Source: Chloroflexota bacterium (GTDB taxonomy: Bacteria > Chloroflexota > Dehalococcoidia > GIF9 > AB-539-J10). Taken from it: a DNA stretch of 6,033 nucleotides. The notes beneath the pieces are model-generated. The model was not told the DNA's origin, made no database searches, and was given only the letters and a program-made list of their open reading frames with translations. The DNA is taken from the NCBI GenBank assembly GCA_030604285.1, contig JAUVWD010000049.1, positions 1-6,033 of the forward strand, written 5' to 3'. Positions 4,704 through 6,033 of this stretch are shown here, piece by piece. Position 1 is the stretch's first letter. Each line of letters starts with the position of its first letter. The position numbers and the translations under genes were made by a program.

Positions 4704-6033
4704 ATGGCTGAAGAAGTAAAGAAGACTGCAACTTCAAAGAAATCAGTGGAGACTGCAAGGAAAGTATGGCCTTATGTGAAAGAGGACTATGCTATGGCAC
4801 ATGAGTGGAAAGCCGCGGGTAAGCCTATAGCCTGGACTTGTGCCATGCTGCCTAAAGAATTGCTGTTTGCTATGGATGTCTATCCCCAAAATCCAGAGCA
4901 TTACGGGGTTGTCAGCGCAATGTTTCGTCGGGGAGGATCCAAGGATCCCAACGTGTTAAAGGAGGCAGTGAGGTTCTGCAAATTAGCTGAAGAGGAAGGC
5001 TTCGCTAGTTATAACTGTGGCTATGCTCGGACAACTATAGGACATGCACTTAGCGGAGATATGAAAGATGCCCCTCTAGGGGGACTGGAACCACCTGACA
5101 TGGTAATTACGACTAGCTGTGTCTGCGACCAGAGAGGAAAATGGCTGCGCTATCTAGCACAGAAGTTCAACGTGCCTTTCTTTCTGATTGACTTCCCGGA
5201 AAGGGGTGACGATCTTGCTTTTGCTATGCCGGGACAGCGCAATCCTGTTCTCCCATATCATTCCAGCCTAAAAAGGGGAGTAACCGATGTTTATTCTTCA
5301 CCACCAGCAGACCATGAAATAGATTATGTCGAGCGCCAATGGAGAGACATGGCCAAATTCATTGAGGATGTCACCGGTCATAAGTATGATCAGGATAGAT
5401 TCAATGAGACCCTGGATTTAGCTTATAAGTCAAATGAACTGAGGTTGCAAGTACTGGAGTACCGCAAGGCAGTGCCAGCACCAATGACCTCTGCGGACGG
5501 GCTGAGTGTAATGTATCCCGGAACATACACCTCAGGCACCCAGAGGGCTTATGATTTTTATGTCGAACTTCGTGATGAACTGAGACAAAAGGTGGAGGAC
5601 AAGGTGGGAGTTATCCCTGATGAGAAGTTCCGCCTGCTTTGGTATGGATTGGGCCCGTGGTTTAACATGTCGCTAATGAATTACTTTGAGAAGATCGGCG
5701 GCGTCTTTATCTATGAGCCAATCTATAACCTGGCACCCTTCCCACCGCGAACGCCCGAGAATCCCTTCAGGGAGATGGCCTTAAGGTGCTTGCAATTCTC
5801 CGGTGGGATGATGGGTCCCATGGGTTCATTGGGGCAAACTGTTTCTACTCTAGTTAATGCCGCCAGAGACTACAAAGCTGCGGGCATCGTGCTCTTTTAT
5901 CTCATAACTTGCCGTCCCGTAGTGTACCCCGTAGTTGAAATTGGCAGGGTGTTGGAGGAGGAATTCGGCATACCTTCTACCACCCTGGAGTGTGACCTGG
6001 TAGATGAGAGGACGTATAACGAGGCTCAGACTC
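4704..6033 (+). CDS. 2-hydroxyacyl-CoA dehydratase / benzoyl-CoA reductase family subunit (HgdB/BcrB-like), C-terminus cut off by the window edge
   Basis: Members are iron-sulfur subunits of oxygen-sensitive enzymes that use an activator-delivered electron to dehydrate (R)-2-hydroxyacyl-CoA or reduce benzoyl-CoA. The frame is open from ATG 4704 to the right edge, giving 443 residues and no stop. Seen: KPIAWTCAMLPKELLFAMDVYP at 40-61, the family's usual opening; NCGYARTTIG at 104-113 (a Cys-x3-Arg element); PPDMVITTSCVCDQRGKW at 130-147; VPFFLIDFP at 157-165; FRLLWYGLGPW at 309-319; and FYLITCRPVVYP at 398-409. Likely cluster ligands by family pattern are Cys105, Cys141 (or Cys139) and Cys403. 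The start has a GGGAGGG Shine-Dalgarno at 4694-4700, a slightly short 3-4 bases before the ATG. It is transcribed divergently from the mutase operon. The partner subunit and ATPase activator, needed for activity, are not visible and may lie downstream. Substrate cannot be assigned; which subunit of the heterodimer this is remains uncertain. Confidence 0.85.
   Translation, partial: MAEEVKKTATSKKSVETARKVWPYVKEDYAMAHEWKAAGKPIAWTCAMLPKELLFAMDVYPQNPEHYGVVSAMFRRGGSKDPNVLKEAVRFCKLAEEEGFASYNCGYARTTIGHALSGDMKDAPLGGLEPPDMVITTSCVCDQRGKWLRYLAQKFNVPFFLIDFPERGDDLAFAMPGQRNPVLPYHSSLKRGVTDVYSSPPADHEIDYVERQWRDMAKFIEDVTGHKYDQDRFNETLDLAYKSNELRLQVLEYRKAVPAPMTSADGLSVMYPGTYTSGTQRAYDFYVELRDELRQKVEDKVGVIPDEKFRLLWYGLGPWFNMSLMNYFEKIGGVFIYEPIYNLAPFPPRTPENPFREMALRCLQFSGGMMGPMGSLGQTVSTLVNAARDYKAAGIVLFYLITCRPVVYPVVEIGRVLEEEFGIPSTTLECDLVDERTYNEAQT

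Overview
The window is ordinary bacterial chromosome, apparently from an anaerobe. A bacterial sliding clamp (DnaN) rules out an archaeon. The type V fructose-1,6-bisphosphate aldolase/phosphatase, a stand-alone B12-dependent acyl-CoA mutase large subunit and an HgdB/BcrB-type dehydratase subunit are together typical of strict anaerobes. Chloroflexota of the Dehalococcoidia kind would fit, but this is inference from gene content only. I see no mobile element, CRISPR array, tRNA or rRNA, and no gene-free stretch over 300 bases.

Layout. Four genes on the minus strand form a compact block that reads from position 4465 down to the left edge. They are an acyl-CoA mutase large subunit (4465-2807), a bifunctional FBP aldolase/phosphatase (2787-1693), an RdgB/HAM1 XTP/dITP pyrophosphatase (1696-1079) and dnaN (1021 to beyond the left edge). 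The first pair is 19 bases apart, the second overlaps by 4 bases, and dnaN follows after 57 bases with its own good sigma-70-like promoter. A 238-base divergent intergenic region (4466-4703) follows. It holds back-to-back promoters, a possible short leader ORF and the start of a plus-strand gene. That gene, a 2-hydroxyacyl-CoA dehydratase/benzoyl-CoA reductase family subunit, runs from 4704 off the right edge.

Most informative point. The mutase looks like methylmalonyl-CoA mutase overall. However, the two residues that select the substrate carboxylate in that enzyme (Tyr89 and Arg207, Propionibacterium numbering) are Phe83 and Gln201 here, the pair found in isobutyryl-CoA mutase. The gene therefore more probably acts on isobutyryl/n-butyryl-CoA or a similar uncharged acyl-CoA. 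Its B12-binding subunit is not in the window.

How the genes may work together. The mutase and the divergent dehydratase both suggest anaerobic acyl-CoA chemistry. The aldolase/phosphatase would carry the resulting carbon towards fructose 6-phosphate by gluconeogenesis. RdgB and DnaN are housekeeping genes for nucleotide-pool cleaning and replication, apparently carried in the same transcript. The two -35 boxes of the divergent promoters lie in one inverted repeat, so the mutase block and the dehydratase may be co-regulated.
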